Source of the DNA: Maridesulfovibrio frigidus DSM 17176
GTDB lineage: Bacteria > Desulfobacterota > Desulfovibrionia > Desulfovibrionales > Desulfovibrionaceae
Assembly (NCBI RefSeq): GCF_000711735.1
Contig: NZ_JONL01000001.1
Coordinates: forward strand, 558,001-622,000
Length of the DNA stretch: 64,000 nt
Direction: 5' to 3'
The notes under the pieces were generated by a model that ran no database searches, was not told the origin of the DNA, and saw only the letters and a program-made list of their open reading frames with translations. Below, in pieces: positions 62,252 through 64,000 of the stretch. Each line of letters starts with the position of its first letter. Within the stretch, counting starts at the first letter, position 1. Both the position numbers and the translations under genes were made by a program.

Positions 62252-62887
62252 CTATTGGACAATACTAAAGTGGCTTTCTAAACTATTTCTCACCAAATCT
62301 AAATCACCAGCAGAAATGGCCTCGACAATTAAACGATGCTTATCAGCCTGCTCCATCAACAATGGAAAATTCTTGATTTCAGCATTAACACCGATATATA
62401 TCCAATAATCATTGGCTAGTGCATCCCATGCGATACGCAGTGACTTGTTTTCTGCGGAATCTATAAGCAGCTCGTGAAATTTCACATCAGCTTTACGGAT
62501 CAACAGTTCATCATTTGCTTTAGCTCTTTCATACATGAGGGCAACTATAGCGCTAAGCTCTTCAACCTTAGAAGTGTCCTTTTCTATAGCCCACTGGACA
62601 GCAAAAACCTCAAGTTCCAACCGAATCTTGCAGTAATCTTCAAAATCTTCCGCCAAAAAGACTTTAACTCTAGAACCTTTGTAAGGCTCAGCCTCTACAA
62701 AACCCCGAGCCTTTAAATCCCTTAGAGCTTCACGCACTGCACCCTGACTGACATGCAGATCTCTTGAAACCTTAGTTTCAACAACTCTCTCGCCAGGCTT
62801 CAAATCTCCACGCAAAATTTCTTCAATGATATATTCGACGACATCATCTCGTAAAACACGCCGTTTAAGACCTTCTTCATTACTCAT
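62252..62887 (-). CDS. GntR/FadR-type transcriptional regulator with FCD domain
   Basis: A 211-residue regulator. The N-terminal winged helix (about 8-72) has GDLKPGERVVETKVSRDLHVSQGAVREALRDLKARGFVE; the C-terminal FCD domain (about 80-205) has its metal-ligand residues (D/H pattern in DVKFHELLIDSAENKSL and a late HRLIVEAI). These proteins usually sense small organic acids. It stands alone; its target is not evident, although the kinase 370 nt upstream on the same strand is next to it. Confidence 0.93.
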   Translation of the reverse strand: MSNEEGLKRRVLRDDVVEYIIEEILRGDLKPGERVVETKVSRDLHVSQGAVREALRDLKARGFVEAEPYKGSRVKVFLAEDFEDYCKIRLELEVFAVQWAIEKDTSKVEELSAIVALMYERAKANDELLIRKADVKFHELLIDSAENKSLRIAWDALANDYWIYIGVNAEIKNFPLLMEQADKHRLIVEAISAGDLDLVRNSLESHFSIVQ

Positions 62888-63171
62888 AAGCTACCCCCAT
62901 TAGTGTAGCAAAAACACACATCCAAGGCACTAAAATGATGCACCATAACTTTTTATAATGCTGACATTAGCTTTTTTTATGCGAAATGCAAGCCCCAAAC
63001 ATATTTTTTAAAATATATTATGCATAATCATCAAAGATGTACATAGTATGTTACACTACAACCATATTATACAAATACAACGGCATGTTTACGTGCAAAA
63101 TTAAAATTCTGCACACATAATGGTATGGAATTTACTAATACAATATACATCACGCATCACAGCAAACTATA
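62888..63171. other. AT-rich gene-free stretch upstream of the GntR gene
   Basis: About 280 nt with no frame. It must contain the GntR promoter and perhaps its own operator; I see short dyads such as TATGCATA but none convincing. Confidence 0.45.
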
Positions 63172-63212
63172 ACAAAAAAACAAAGGCCACCCATGCAGAA
63201 GCGACCTTTGTT
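63172..63212 (-). terminator. Terminator of the right-edge kinase gene
   Basis: On the minus strand AACAAAGG ... CCTTTGTT forms an 8-bp stem with a run of seven T's after it, about 45 nt past the kinase stop. Confidence 0.75.
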
Positions 63213-63256
63213 AAGTAAAACATATAAATTTAGACTTTTTAAAAAGTATGCAGAGA

Positions 63257-64000
63257 CTAAGCGTTAACAATTCCCGGCAGCCTGATCACAAATTTTGTGC
63301 CTTTCCCAGGCTCAGACTCTACCAGAAATTCTCCTTCATGATTTCGCGCTATAATAAAGTATGAAACCGAAAGGCCAAGCCCAGTTCCTAAACCGACATG
63401 CTTAGTTGTATAAAAAGGTTCAAACACCCTTTTACGAACATTCTCTTCCATACCAGGACCATTATCCTCGACTTCGATCCGAACATACTTGCCATCTTTT
63501 CGAGTCCGTAATGTCAAACGTGGACGTTCATCGCCAAAGTCCTTTTCAGACATAGCATGGGCAGCATTCTTAAATATATTGAGGAAAACCTGCTCAATTT
63601 CAGTCTCTGTAATATTAACTTTCGGAAGACCCTGCTCAAAATCACGCCGAATATCGATAGTTTTAAAGTCATATTTTTTCTTTAAATCATAGTCGTTTGC
63701 AGCAAGACTAAGAGACTTCTCAAGAAGAGACTTGACCCCCATTAAAGAGCGGACAGACTCACTTTTTCTACTAAACTCCAGCATATTACGGACAATTTGA
63801 GCGGCCCTTCGACCAGCATCACTTATCCCTCTCAGATATCCGAGAATGCCGCGCTTATCCATGTACTCCTGAACAGCATCCAGATTAAGACCTAGTTCAG
63901 ACGCAACTTGCACGTTTTTAGGCAGCGAAGGAGACAAACGCCTCTCCGTTCCTTGAACTCCAGATAATATAGCACCGAGCGGATTATTAATTTCATGAGC
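63257..64000 (-). CDS. Sensor histidine kinase, C-terminal part
   Basis: The frame enters from the right edge and ends at 63257; 247 codons are visible. The first residues are AHEINNPLGAILSGVQG, so the phosphoacceptor His is the second residue seen and all sensing domains lie outside. Then come FSRKSESVR, the N box FLNIFKNAAHAM, DNGPGM, FEPFYTT and GTGLGLSVSYFIIARNHEG. The sequence is closely similar to the kinase at 8.7-11.3 kb over the whole core. A start inside the visible part is not sensible, since it would delete the H box. Confidence 0.92.
   Translation of the reverse strand, partial: AHEINNPLGAILSGVQGTERRLSPSLPKNVQVASELGLNLDAVQEYMDKRGILGYLRGISDAGRRAAQIVRNMLEFSRKSESVRSLMGVKSLLEKSLSLAANDYDLKKKYDFKTIDIRRDFEQGLPKVNITETEIEQVFLNIFKNAAHAMSEKDFGDERPRLTLRTRKDGKYVRIEVEDNGPGMEENVRKRVFEPFYTTKHVGLGTGLGLSVSYFIIARNHEGEFLVESEPGKGTKFVIRLPGIVNA

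Noticed and set aside
1-64000. tRNA or rRNA genes
   Set aside because: I saw no T-loop GTTCGAATC-type box in a cloverleaf context in any intergenic stretch; a tRNAscan run would settle it.

Overview
The window is about 64 kb of chromosome from a motile, Gram-negative, anaerobic bacterium of the Desulfovibrionales. A marine, low-GC genus such as Maridesulfovibrio is the best guess. This rests on a tungstate transporter (TupABC) next to formate dehydrogenase maturation genes (fdhD, fdhE) and moaA, a short flagellin of Desulfovibrio type, many sensory proteins, frequent TTG starts and AT-rich intergenic DNA. I could run no database search, so names come from reading motifs. No rRNA, tRNA, CRISPR array or intact insertion sequence was seen.

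Layout. 1-3.5 kb: an RND efflux pair (permease cut by the left edge, adaptor complete) with a TetR-like palindrome over its promoter. 3.7-6.5 kb: a small secreted protein, a periplasmic binding-protein-like gene with a decayed neighbour, and isocitrate dehydrogenase. 7-8.3 kb: flagellin, preceded by about 460 nt of GC-richer non-coding DNA that starts at a near-consensus sigma-54 promoter. 8.7-20 kb: a PAS histidine kinase, a GH3 lipoprotein, gmhA, a lone receiver protein, a LysE exporter, a DUF3592-like protein and two chemoreceptors. 20-24 kb: a P-type proton ATPase and a zinc/manganese-type ABC transporter. 24-34 kb: threonine aldolase, an HD-GYP protein, a TreZ-like protein whose catalytic residues are replaced, malQ, and several small enzymes and regulators. 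34-40 kb: the conserved rpmH-rnpA-yidD-yidC-jag-mnmE cluster on the minus strand. 40-47 kb: a LUD protein, UPF0280, a lipoprotein, a thiamine-binding-type protein, glycogen phosphorylase and DUF4301. 47-54 kb: the molybdenum/tungsten and formate dehydrogenase island (tupABC on minus; fdhD, fdhE, moaA and a transposase-derived zinc-ribbon protein on plus). 54-64 kb: a Cache-GGDEF cyclase, ruvBAC-yebC, rlmE, a CgeB-like glycosyltransferase, a BON-type lipoprotein, a GntR/FCD regulator and the C-terminal part of a second histidine kinase cut by the right edge.

The most coherent group is tupABC-fdhD-fdhE-moaA: tungstate uptake, pterin cofactor synthesis, and sulfuration and assembly of formate dehydrogenase. 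glgP and malQ are the alpha-glucan enzymes. The points most worth following are the sigma-54 leader of flagellin, with a possible CsrA hairpin beside the start, the inactive-looking TreZ homologue, the domesticated transposase after moaA, an orphan terminator behind a hairpin that exposes an anti-Shine-Dalgarno loop, and the repeat-expanded Jag protein.
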